Positions 9,533 through 16,910 of a stretch of 64,000 nt of DNA are shown here, one piece after another; the stretch's first letter is position 1, and each line of letters begins with the position of its first letter. Position numbers and translations under genes: made by a program. This DNA comes from Cyclobacterium sp. SYSU L10401 (lineage in GTDB: Bacteria > Bacteroidota > Bacteroidia > Cytophagales > Cyclobacteriaceae), in the NCBI RefSeq assembly GCF_010993705.1, contig NZ_WOFO01000006.1:62001-126000 (forward strand), written 5' to 3'. Below the pieces are notes generated by a model. That model did no database searches. It worked only from the letters and a program-made list of their open reading frames with translations, and had not been told where the DNA came from.

Positions 9533-9949
9533 ATGGCAATTAAAACAGCTGATATATTAAAGGATAGTAATTTAAGGGTTACCAGTTGTAGAAGAGATGT
9601 TTTAAAAACCTTTCTGGGCAGGCGAGTGGCGTTATCCCACGCTGATCTGGAAGAAGCCCTGAAAGAAAGCTTTGATCGGGTCACGATCTACAGAACCTTA
9701 AAAACTTTTTTGGAAAACGATTTGATACATAAAGTACTGGATGATACAGGTGCAGCAAAATACGCTCTTTGTAACCATAATGCTGAAGAACCGCACCATG
9801 ATCACGAACATGTGCACTTTAAGTGTGAAGTCTGTGGGAATACGAATTGCCTGGAGGAAATCTCCTTGCCTAAAATCAACCTCCCCAAGGGCTATATTCC
9901 AAAAGAAATGAGTTTATTGATTCAGGGGACTTGTAAAAATTGCAGTTAA
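9533..9949 (+). CDS. Fur-family metal-responsive transcription regulator
   Basis: This 138-residue protein has the Fur winged helix with the recognition segment DRVTIYRTLKTFLENDLIHKV. A histidine cluster (EEPHHDHEHVHFKC, about residues 86-98) and two CxxC pairs for structural zinc (C98/C101 and C134/C137) follow. Fur-family proteins repress genes in response to iron, zinc, manganese or peroxide; which one applies here is not decided by these residues. It is monocistronic and converges on a small membrane-protein gene whose stop is only 4 nt away. I see no clear Fur-box-like dyad directly upstream. Confidence 0.92.
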   Translation: MAIKTADILKDSNLRVTSCRRDVLKTFLGRRVALSHADLEEALKESFDRVTIYRTLKTFLENDLIHKVLDDTGAAKYALCNHNAEEPHHDHEHVHFKCEVCGNTNCLEEISLPKINLPKGYIPKEMSLLIQGTCKNCS

Positions 9950-9952
9950 ATA

Positions 9953-10183
9953 TTACAAAATAACTGGTTTTTTAGGCTTCTCTGTATCTTCACCAGGCCA
10001 TACAATGCCAGGTGGCAGGTCTATTTTCGGCGGAGTGAGGTCTTCTACTCCCCCATCGCCATCATCATCATTGTTTTTCCTGTTTCTGTTTATTTTTGCT
10101 TTTGTAAGGGTAGCCACAAAATAAATCAGAACCACATAGGCTACTCCACATAATATCAAATCGATTACCAGGCTACTCATCAT
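9953..10183 (-). CDS. Small single-span membrane protein, unknown function
   Basis: This 76-residue protein starts at an ATG at 10183; an upstream in-frame TTG at 10198 is less likely. One hydrophobic helix near the N-terminus (LVIDLILCGVAYVVLIYFVA) is followed by a basic stretch (KAKINRNRKN), an acidic DDDGDGG run and a proline-rich tail. The positive charges after the helix suggest N-out, C-in topology. I do not recognise a family. It is transcribed divergently from the YcxB-like gene at 10351, and the shared upstream region holds an inverted repeat. Confidence 0.6.
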   Translation of the reverse strand: MMSSLVIDLILCGVAYVVLIYFVATLTKAKINRNRKNNDDDGDGGVEDLTPPKIDLPPGIVWPGEDTEKPKKPVIL

Positions 10184-10256
10184 TCCTAAAGATTTCAATC
10201 AAATTACAATATAATTTTTAATAAATCAACAAGTTAACCCGGAGATTGGTCACATT

Positions 10257-10280
10257 GTTGGAAAAAAATAAAATTCCAAC
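10257..10280. repeat. Inverted repeat between two divergent small membrane-protein genes
   Basis: GTTGGAA (10257-10263) and TTCCAAC (10274-10280) are perfect 7-bp arms around a 10-nt A-rich spacer. The repeat lies between the starts at 10183 (minus) and 10351 (plus), just upstream of a consensus-like promoter for the plus gene. It could be an operator for both genes. Confidence 0.4.
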
Positions 10281-10296
10281 GGGAAACAAAATAAAC

Positions 10297-10327
10297 TTGC
10301 TATCTAAAGGATTAGATAAGATATTTG
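10297..10327 (+). promoter_or_regulatory. Bacteroidota-type promoter for the YcxB-like gene
   Basis: A TTG at 10297-10299 is followed after exactly 20 nt by GATATTTG (10320-10327), which matches TAnnTTTG at all but one specified base. Both the boxes and the spacing fit the Bacteroidota -33/-7 consensus. The start codon is 23 nt downstream. Confidence 0.55.
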
Positions 10328-10350
10328 CCCATCAAATTGAATAATGAATA

Positions 10351-10824
10351 ATGATTGTCAAAACAAAAAAATATAAACTCGAAACCGGAACCTATATCAA
10401 ACAGGGATTAAAGAATATTTTAAAGGAACAATGGTGGGTAGCCCTTATTGCCATTGCGATTGCCTGTGGTTACTTTTGGATACCTTCCTGGTGGTGGATT
10501 AGCATGGCACTACTGGCCTACGCACTTTATTGGCTTTTCTGGGTAATCCAGTTCGCAGGGGTGACCCAAATGGAGCAAAACAAGGTCATGTTTGAAAAGC
10601 TGTCCTATGAAATTGACAGCCGTCAAGTCATGATGAAAATCAATTCCAAACAGGGAATGCCCATAAAATGGGAAATGGTCAAAGATGCTCAAGTCAAAAA
10701 AGATGCCTATATCCTTGTTTTATCCAAGGCCCAGTTTATTCACCTGCCGTTTAAAATATTTAACAGCCCGAACGAAATAAAATTTGTAGAAACCATCCTC
10801 AAAAGGAAAGGTTTTCTGAATTAA
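10351..10824 (+). CDS. YcxB-like membrane protein
   Basis: The 157-residue protein has two adjacent membrane helices (about residues 26-46 and 49-70) between a short N-terminus and a C-terminal domain. That domain resembles YcxB, including SYEIDSRQVMMKINSKQGM, IKWEMVKDAQVKKDAYILVL and FIHLPFKIF. The fold is similar to a PH domain and probably sits on the cytoplasmic face. The function of the family is unknown. The ATG at 10351 is preferred over an out-of-frame ATG at 10344. A strong terminator follows. Confidence 0.75.
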   Translation: MIVKTKKYKLETGTYIKQGLKNILKEQWWVALIAIAIACGYFWIPSWWWISMALLAYALYWLFWVIQFAGVTQMEQNKVMFEKLSYEIDSRQVMMKINSKQGMPIKWEMVKDAQVKKDAYILVLSKAQFIHLPFKIFNSPNEIKFVETILKRKGFLN

Positions 10825-10840
10825 AATAGATTTTCAAACA

Positions 10841-10871
10841 AAAAGGGAAAGGTATGGTACCTTTCCCTTTT
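10841..10871. terminator. Bidirectional rho-independent terminator
   Basis: AAAAGGGAAAGGTA and its exact complement flank a TGG loop, giving a stem of about 14 bp. T-tracts follow on the plus side and A-tracts precede it. It sits between the convergent YcxB-like gene (ends 10824) and the TIM-barrel gene (ends 10896 on minus), so it can serve both. Confidence 0.88.
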
Positions 10872-10895
10872 TTATTTATATACTATATATTCCAA

Positions 10896-11816
10896 TTAAA
10901 GAAAACTGTCTGCCTTTCTATAGGCTTCAATCACCGCTTTTTCCCCTTCTAATCCGGGGTTTGCATTGCCGTGTTCCATCCCACAAACGCCTTTAAACCC
11001 TTTTTCATACAAGTATTTAAATACATTCTGGTAATTGATTTCTCCGGTGCCCGGTTCTTTCCTTCCGGGATTATCTCCAATCTGTATGTAAGCAATCTCC
11101 TCCCAGCACAAGTCCATCAGGGAAATCAGGTGCCCTTCATTCTTTTGCTGGTGGTAAACGTCATAAAGGATTTTACAACTGGGACTATTGACTCCTTTAC
11201 AGATCAGGTAGGTTTGGGGAGAATACCGCAAAAACAGGTTGGGGGTGTCACTCAAGGGTTCCAATACCATGGTCAGTCCATGTGGTTCAAGGATTTCAGC
11301 CCCCTTCCTTAAAGCTTCGATAACATGAGCCGTTTGGATATCCAAAGGTAAATTTCTCTGGTAATCTCCTGGAACCACTGTGGTCCATTTGGCATTTACC
11401 CGTTTGGCTACCTCCACGGCCTTCCTGCATCCATCCAGAAAAATATCCACGTGCTCCTGTTTGCCGGCTGCCAGGGTGTTGGCTCCATTTCCTCCTTTAT
11501 CCAGAACAAAAACTCCCATGGTCATACCCAGTTTGGCCATGTGGTTGGCAATTTTCTCCTGCATTTCAGGAGTTCTTCTCATCATGCCATTATCCTCCAA
11601 GCTACGAAAACCCATTTCATGCATAAAGGTAATCTGGTCCAGCAGGTCCTCTCCTGCATGATGTTTAAACATGCCAAAATGTGGTGCATAATCCAGATTA
11701 AAGGTTTCTTCTGCCTTTTTCTGTACTGATTGTCCCGCCTGTAAATCACTTATTCCAGCTATTCCGGCTGCTGCTGTTCCCAGGGAAACATTCCTGATAA
11801 ATTTTCTTCTTTCCAT
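10896..11816 (-). CDS. Tat-exported TIM-barrel isomerase, hydroxypyruvate-isomerase-like
   Basis: This 306-residue protein begins with a twin-arginine signal (MERRKFIRNVSLG, then an alanine/glycine-rich hydrophobic run). An AP-endonuclease-2/xylose-isomerase-like TIM barrel follows. Barrel motifs include TMVLEPLSDTP, KILYDVYHQQ, YIQIGDNPGRKEPGTGEINY and VCGMEHG, with glutamate, aspartate and histidine residues in the usual metal-binding positions. It resembles hydroxypyruvate isomerase but acts outside the cytoplasm, so the natural substrate is unknown. Its start is 5 nt after the Gfo/Idh/MocA gene, making it the last gene of a three-gene operon. Confidence 0.85.
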   Translation of the reverse strand: MERRKFIRNVSLGTAAAGIAGISDLQAGQSVQKKAEETFNLDYAPHFGMFKHHAGEDLLDQITFMHEMGFRSLEDNGMMRRTPEMQEKIANHMAKLGMTMGVFVLDKGGNGANTLAAGKQEHVDIFLDGCRKAVEVAKRVNAKWTTVVPGDYQRNLPLDIQTAHVIEALRKGAEILEPHGLTMVLEPLSDTPNLFLRYSPQTYLICKGVNSPSCKILYDVYHQQKNEGHLISLMDLCWEEIAYIQIGDNPGRKEPGTGEINYQNVFKYLYEKGFKGVCGMEHGNANPGLEGEKAVIEAYRKADSFL

Positions 11817-11821
11817 AAAAC

Positions 11822-13141
11822 TTAAACTACTTTGGTTTTTCCTGGAACGGCAAATGCATAATAACCTTCCTCATCAGGAACAACCTTAGGCATGGCATCC
11901 CAGGCCAGGCGTTCCGGCATCAGGCTGATCTCCGAGTTGATGGCCTCATCCCAGGTTACCACTTTGCCAGAGTAGGTTGCATTCCTTCCCAGCAAGGAGG
12001 TCATGGTACTTTTGGCCGCATTTTCAGCATCTGCAAATTTGTATTCTCCTTTGACAATGGCGGCAAAAAGCTGGTCGTGCTCCACCTGATAAGGGTTGGC
12101 ATTGTTTTCTCCATCATGCTCATAAAGGCTATTGCCTTTATAATCACTTAGCCTTCCGGTATGCCCCGCATTCATGTAGGCTCTTCCCTTTGTTCCCTGG
12201 AATCCTTCATCTACCTTGTTGGCGGCTCCCGGAAAATGCCGGCATTCGCTGTGGATCACCGTACCATCTTCGTAGGTAAACAAAACTACATGGTGGTCAA
12301 ATATTTCTCCATGGTCCTTACCCCTGCGCACGGTCCTTCCACCAGTACCTTCTGCCTTTACAGGATAGCCTTGCTTCACCCAGTTGGCTACATCAATATT
12401 GTGCACATGCTGCTCCGTAATGTGGTCCCCACAAAGCCAATTGAAATAATACCAATTTCTCATCTGGTATTCCATCTCTGTCTGTCCTGGCTGTCTTTCC
12501 CTTACCCAGACCCCGCCGTCGTTCCAGAATACCTGCCCGCCGATGATGTCACCTATGGCTCCATCATGGATGCGGTCAATGGTCTGGATGTAATTGTCCT
12601 GGTAATGCCGCTGCAATCCAACCACCACATTCAATTTCTTTGCTTTGGCGATTTCTGCAGCTGCCAAAACCCGGCGTATCCCTACCGCATCAGTAGCGAC
12701 AGGTTTTTCCATAAAAATTTGCTTCTCCTGCTTTACAGCTTCTTCAAAATGATCTGGCCGGAACCCCGGAGGTGTAGCAATGATCACTACATCTGCCGCT
12801 TCCATGGCTTTTTTATAACCGTCAAATCCAACCAACTTCATTTCCTCAGGCACAACTACTTTGTCTTTGCCATACCGCTTGAAAATGCGTTCGTAACTTT
12901 GATCGAGACGGTCTTTAAATGCGTCCGCCATGGCTACAAGCTTGATATTGTGTCCCGTTTCAAAGGCTTGAAAAACAGCACCCGTTCCTCTGCCACCACA
13001 TCCGATAACGGCAATTTTAATGGCATCATCACCTGCAGCATAAGCTCCGGGGAGCGAAAAAGGACTTAACATTGCCCCTCCTGTTATGAGGGCAGAAGTT
13101 TTCAGGAAATCCCTTCTTTGGTTATTTTTGATAATTTTCAT
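11822..13141 (-). CDS. Tat-exported Gfo/Idh/MocA-family oxidoreductase
   Basis: The ATG at 13141 gives a 439-residue protein. This start places the twin-arginine motif NQRRDFLKTSALI close to the N-terminus and removes the overlap with the upstream gene that an ATG at 13189 would give. The Rossmann motif is IAVIGCGGRGTGA, the conserved EKP is in IFMEKPVATDAVG, and the substrate domain has CGDHITEQHVHNIDVANWV with paired histidines. The family oxidises or reduces sugar rings using NAD(P), and exported members probably carry tightly bound cofactor. It lies between a SUMF1-like gene and a TIM-barrel isomerase gene on the same strand. Confidence 0.9.
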   Translation of the reverse strand: MKIIKNNQRRDFLKTSALITGGAMLSPFSLPGAYAAGDDAIKIAVIGCGGRGTGAVFQAFETGHNIKLVAMADAFKDRLDQSYERIFKRYGKDKVVVPEEMKLVGFDGYKKAMEAADVVIIATPPGFRPDHFEEAVKQEKQIFMEKPVATDAVGIRRVLAAAEIAKAKKLNVVVGLQRHYQDNYIQTIDRIHDGAIGDIIGGQVFWNDGGVWVRERQPGQTEMEYQMRNWYYFNWLCGDHITEQHVHNIDVANWVKQGYPVKAEGTGGRTVRRGKDHGEIFDHHVVLFTYEDGTVIHSECRHFPGAANKVDEGFQGTKGRAYMNAGHTGRLSDYKGNSLYEHDGENNANPYQVEHDQLFAAIVKGEYKFADAENAAKSTMTSLLGRNATYSGKVVTWDEAINSEISLMPERLAWDAMPKVVPDEEGYYAFAVPGKTKVV

Positions 13142-13160
13142 ATTATTTTGAGTTAGGTAA

Positions 13161-14141
13161 TTAATAATCTTCCATTGGCGTGGTGCCATAATATTTTTCT
13201 ATTTCTTCAGGACTGGGCGTATCGAGTGGCCTTACCAGGCGCATGCCCAGGAACGGGGCTTCCGGAAACCACCATTGACTTTTCGGGATTTGTGGATCAA
13301 TTCGCTTCCATTCTGGTGTACTGGCAAAGCGCTTGCTGGTCCTAAGCATTTCCGGCTCACTTTTGTAACTACCTCCACGGATTACCTTAGGGTACAATTC
13401 CTCGGATTCATACAAGGGATTGGAAGCTTTATTTCCCCTTATTTCATAGGCATCCGGCTGATAGTGATCTTGCGTCCACTCATTGACATTTCCCAAAATA
13501 TCATACAGGCCCCAGGGGTTGGGTTCCTTCTGACCCACTTTATGTGTGGTCCCATCACTATTGGCAGCATACCAGGCATACTTTTCAAGGTCTCCCGGAT
13601 CATCTCCAAAAAAATAATCTGTATCTGATCCGGCTTTAGCCGCATATTCCCACTCTGCTTCCGTTGGAAGTCTGTAAAATATACCCGTCTTCAGATACAA
13701 CCACCTGCAAAACTGAATCGCTCCATATTGAGTCATGGCAATGGCGGGCTTATTTTCCTTCCCCATCCCAAAAGTCATGTCCAGGTATGGAATGGATGGC
13801 CTGCTCAATCCATCTACTTCCGGATTCAAAGGTCCTTCACTGATCGACTCCTCAAAGCCCTTGTCTAAAAACAATTCGAACAAATCCCAGGTAACTTCAT
13901 GTGAAGCCATCCAGAATGGGGCAATTTCTACTTCATGAACCGGGCGCTCATCCGGTTCTCCTGTACTATTTCCCATTTTAAACGTACCTTCCGGAATAGG
14001 AACCATCCCGAATGACAAACCGGTATCTGGGATTTCTTGTTGATACGGGTCAAAAGACACTTCATCCTGATAGGTACTGCCAAGAAGCAATGTCAAACCC
14101 GATGCTCCCAGGACAATTGTTGATTGCAATATTTTTAACAT
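13161..14141 (-). CDS. SUMF1/FGE-sulfatase-domain protein lacking the catalytic cysteine pair
   Basis: The 326-residue protein has an N-terminal signal-like segment and a complete SUMF1 domain: GTFKMGNSTGEPDERPVHEV, RLPTEAEWEYAAKAG, NPWGLYDILGNVNEWTQD, VIRGGSYKS and FLGMRLVRP. Formylglycine-generating enzymes use a cysteine pair in the segment after RGGS. Here that segment is KSEPEMLRTSKR, and the only cysteine in the protein is in QFCRWL. It is therefore unlikely to be a sulfatase-maturing enzyme and more likely a structural or ligand-binding SUMF1 relative. It is the first gene of the operon with the exported oxidoreductase and isomerase. Confidence 0.85.
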   Translation of the reverse strand: MLKILQSTIVLGASGLTLLLGSTYQDEVSFDPYQQEIPDTGLSFGMVPIPEGTFKMGNSTGEPDERPVHEVEIAPFWMASHEVTWDLFELFLDKGFEESISEGPLNPEVDGLSRPSIPYLDMTFGMGKENKPAIAMTQYGAIQFCRWLYLKTGIFYRLPTEAEWEYAAKAGSDTDYFFGDDPGDLEKYAWYAANSDGTTHKVGQKEPNPWGLYDILGNVNEWTQDHYQPDAYEIRGNKASNPLYESEELYPKVIRGGSYKSEPEMLRTSKRFASTPEWKRIDPQIPKSQWWFPEAPFLGMRLVRPLDTPSPEEIEKYYGTTPMEDY

Positions 14142-14306
14142 GAATGAACTTATGAAATGCTTGTGTTGCGTTTTTGTGAATTAACCTTTCCCGTATTTTC
14201 TTATCGGGTGGGGAATTTACTGTTAATTTTTAATAATTGAAAGCCCATTCATAAGGACGGTAATAAGCCCCCTTTTTACGGTTCATTGTCGGAAAAAAAT
14301 TTCCTT

Positions 14307-15251
14307 TTAATTAAAGTTAGATAGCCGGGAATCAATTTCTTTGTAAAATATGGAATTTTTTGGAGAATAGGTTCTGATCTCTTTGTGAATCATCCGGGCA
14401 ATTTCATTTGTAAAGTGCACGGGATCCCTAAAATTATCTTTATTCCTCGTCAAACTGGACTTTTCATTAAAGTTAAATACATCTCCCAGGCTCCTCAAAT
14501 CAGAAAGAAATCTGTCATCATAATCCTCCAATTCATATCGGTCTACCAATTCCTGGTAATCCTGGTGTAATGGGGGGATCCAAAAAATAAGTTTGATGTC
14601 ATTTTTCTTGCAGTAGACTGATATCTCCTTCAGTTGACTAAAATATTCATCCGGATAAGCCATCTTTCCGTAAAACTTATCCACTCCCTTTAGTTTTTGC
14701 TCCCAAAAATAGATTTTATCTGCTGAATCGTCAGCTTCGGGAGCGGAATCTCCAGCCTGCTCTCCGGCCATGACTAGCGAATAGGCGGCCTTAAAAGTGT
14801 AGTTGTTAAATGCATAAGAGAAAAAATTACTTTTTCTGCTAATGGTCTCCTCTACCCAAAACCTCTTATTGTATTTGTTGTAAAGGCTTAGATTAATACC
14901 CATCAATACCGTATCGGGCTGATGAATCGAAGTTGCCCACCAAAATGACTGTATCATTTCCTTCAAACTTGCCCCCCCGTAAGCCAGGTTGGACCAGTTT
15001 TCGTGATTCATCACTTCATACAACCCATTAGTCCTGGAGTCTCCTATGACCCAATTATTTTTAGGTGCATTTCGAAAAGCTATCATTTTATAAAGGTGAG
15101 GTTCAATGTCCATGGCCACTGCTTCCTTTTGCTCATCGGAAATCAAGCCAGAGCGGTTCAAGTAATTGAAAGGATCAATCAGAATGATCCACAAACAATA
15201 AAGGCAGAAGGGAACCAGAAAAATAAGGGAATTGATGATAAACCTTTTCAT
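14307..15251 (-). CDS. SGNH/AlgJ-like partner of an MBOAT acyltransferase
   Basis: Starting at the ATG at 15251 gives 314 residues with an N-terminal membrane anchor (FIINSLIFLVPFCLYCLWIIL). This start avoids a 29-residue extension that would lie inside the upstream gene. The body shows an SGNH-like pattern: WVIGDSRTNG with the nucleophile serine, and DPVHFTNEIARMIH near the C-terminus as the Asp-His block. Such proteins act in the periplasm with AlgI/DltB-type acyltransferases and transfer an acyl group to a polysaccharide or other surface polymer. Its start lies 5 nt after the MBOAT stop, so the two should act together. The acceptor polymer is not indicated. Confidence 0.78.
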   Translation of the reverse strand: MKRFIINSLIFLVPFCLYCLWIILIDPFNYLNRSGLISDEQKEAVAMDIEPHLYKMIAFRNAPKNNWVIGDSRTNGLYEVMNHENWSNLAYGGASLKEMIQSFWWATSIHQPDTVLMGINLSLYNKYNKRFWVEETISRKSNFFSYAFNNYTFKAAYSLVMAGEQAGDSAPEADDSADKIYFWEQKLKGVDKFYGKMAYPDEYFSQLKEISVYCKKNDIKLIFWIPPLHQDYQELVDRYELEDYDDRFLSDLRSLGDVFNFNEKSSLTRNKDNFRDPVHFTNEIARMIHKEIRTYSPKNSIFYKEIDSRLSNFN

Positions 15252-15256
15252 TTTAC

Positions 15257-16723
15257 TTAAAATTGAAAATAAATAAACTCCTGTTGGACACCATTCATAA
15301 GAAAGCAAAAGATAATCACTGCATAATAAGCACTCCATCTAACCACTTTGGGCACCCTGCTTACATCAAATTCCAGACCATGGTTCTTTTCACGCTGAAG
15401 CCATTCGACCAATACAAATCCTATGATAAGAAAGAAAAGGTATATCAGGTGGTTTCCGGTATTCATGGTCCAGAAGTCCTTGACCGGAAGCTCCAAAAGG
15501 CTAGCTGAAAAAATGATAGACAGGTAATCCAGGGCCATGCTTATGCTATCTGCTCGAAAAAATATCCAGGCAAGGGATGTCAGCATAAAGGTGGTACCCA
15601 TTTGAAAAACCTCTTTTGCCGAAGGCAGTAGCCTTCCTGAAGCTACTGTATCTGAAGTATATTTCCGGTTATTTCTGGTCAGCAGTAATGGCAGGTAGAA
15701 AGCAGCATGCAAGGCTCCCCAGAAAATAAAGGTCCAGTTGGCCCCATGCCAGAATCCGCTCACAATAAAAATAATGAAGATATTCCTGATGGTTTTGATT
15801 TTATTCTCCTGGCTTCCTCCGAGAGGAATGTACACATAATCTCTAAACCAGGTAGATAGGGAGATGTGCCACCTTCGCCAAAATTCAGCTATGTCTCTGG
15901 AAAAATAAGGGAACGCAAAATTCTTCCTTAACTCAAAGCCAAACAAACGGGCCGAACCAATGGCAATATCAGAGTAGCCAGAGAAGTCCCCGTAAATTTG
16001 TAAGGCAAAAAGTACCGCACCCAGAAACAAGGTGCTGCCTGAATAATCTCCATAATTCGAGAAAATATCATTGACATAGATGGCACAATTGTCAGCTATA
16101 ACAATTTTTTTAAACAATCCCCACAATATCTGACGCATCCCATCATTTGCTTTTCCCAATTCAAATTCCCGCATCTTGAAGAATTGAGGCAATAAATGGG
16201 TAGCCCTCTCTATTGGCCCTGCCACCAGTTGGGGAAAAAAACTCACGTAGGCAAAGAATGAAACAGGATCCGTGGAAGGAGCCAGCTTTTTCCTGTAGAC
16301 ATCAATGGTATAACTCATGGTCTGGAAGGTGTAAAAACTGATGCCAACCGGTAAAACAATTGAAAGCCTGTCAGGATCCATGGGTCTGCCCAGGAGCGTA
16401 AAAGCATCAGCAAAGCTCTCAGCAAAAAAATTATAATACTTGAAAAAGCCTAAAAACCCAATGTTCACTGCAATGCTGGCAAACAACAAGGCCTTGCGCT
16501 GTAGCGGCTTATCCCTGCGGTTAAGCTGAAGCCCTATCAGGAAATCGACCAAGGAACTGAAAGCTATTAGTGACAAAAACCGGTAGTCCCACCAGCCATA
16601 GAAAATATAACTGGCCACCAATAACCAAAGATTCTGGACCTTTATATCTTTATTGAAAACAAACCAATAAAGAATAAATACCAGAGGTAGAAAGATCAGG
16701 AATTCAATGGAATTGAATAACAT
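15257..16723 (-). CDS. MBOAT-family O-acyltransferase, AlgI/DltB-like
   Basis: This 488-residue protein has 10-12 hydrophobic segments. MBOAT signatures include FLIFLPLVFILYWFVF, SYTIDVYRKKLAP, FPQLVAGPIERATHLLPQF, IYGDFSGYSDIAIGSARLFG, AEFWRRWHISLSTWFRDYVY and the active-site SGFWHGANWTFIFWG with its invariant histidine. It should move an acyl group across the inner membrane to a periplasmic acceptor, with the AlgJ/DltD-like protein encoded next. No alginate or teichoic acid genes are nearby; a cell-surface or exopolysaccharide acetylation role is inferred. A 187-bp region free of genes precedes it. Confidence 0.93.
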   Translation of the reverse strand: MLFNSIEFLIFLPLVFILYWFVFNKDIKVQNLWLLVASYIFYGWWDYRFLSLIAFSSLVDFLIGLQLNRRDKPLQRKALLFASIAVNIGFLGFFKYYNFFAESFADAFTLLGRPMDPDRLSIVLPVGISFYTFQTMSYTIDVYRKKLAPSTDPVSFFAYVSFFPQLVAGPIERATHLLPQFFKMREFELGKANDGMRQILWGLFKKIVIADNCAIYVNDIFSNYGDYSGSTLFLGAVLFALQIYGDFSGYSDIAIGSARLFGFELRKNFAFPYFSRDIAEFWRRWHISLSTWFRDYVYIPLGGSQENKIKTIRNIFIIFIVSGFWHGANWTFIFWGALHAAFYLPLLLTRNNRKYTSDTVASGRLLPSAKEVFQMGTTFMLTSLAWIFFRADSISMALDYLSIIFSASLLELPVKDFWTMNTGNHLIYLFFLIIGFVLVEWLQREKNHGLEFDVSRVPKVVRWSAYYAVIIFCFLMNGVQQEFIYFQF

Positions 16724-16910
16724 GACAATGAATAAAATATGTAGGGTAAAAATTTATCACAGCCTAATCCCCTTGAAACAATTATGCCAAAACAGGTACT
16801 AAACTATGATTCCGAACAAATTTAGAGATAAAAAACATAAAAGTGATACTTAATCACAAAAAATTAATTTTAACTGGGATGAGAAAAATATTTAATGATC
16901 AATTTCTGCC

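Noticed and set aside
12161-13069. 302-residue open frame on the plus strand
   Set aside because: It is entirely antisense to the Gfo/Idh/MocA gene, which has clear family motifs; the plus frame shows none and is a shadow.
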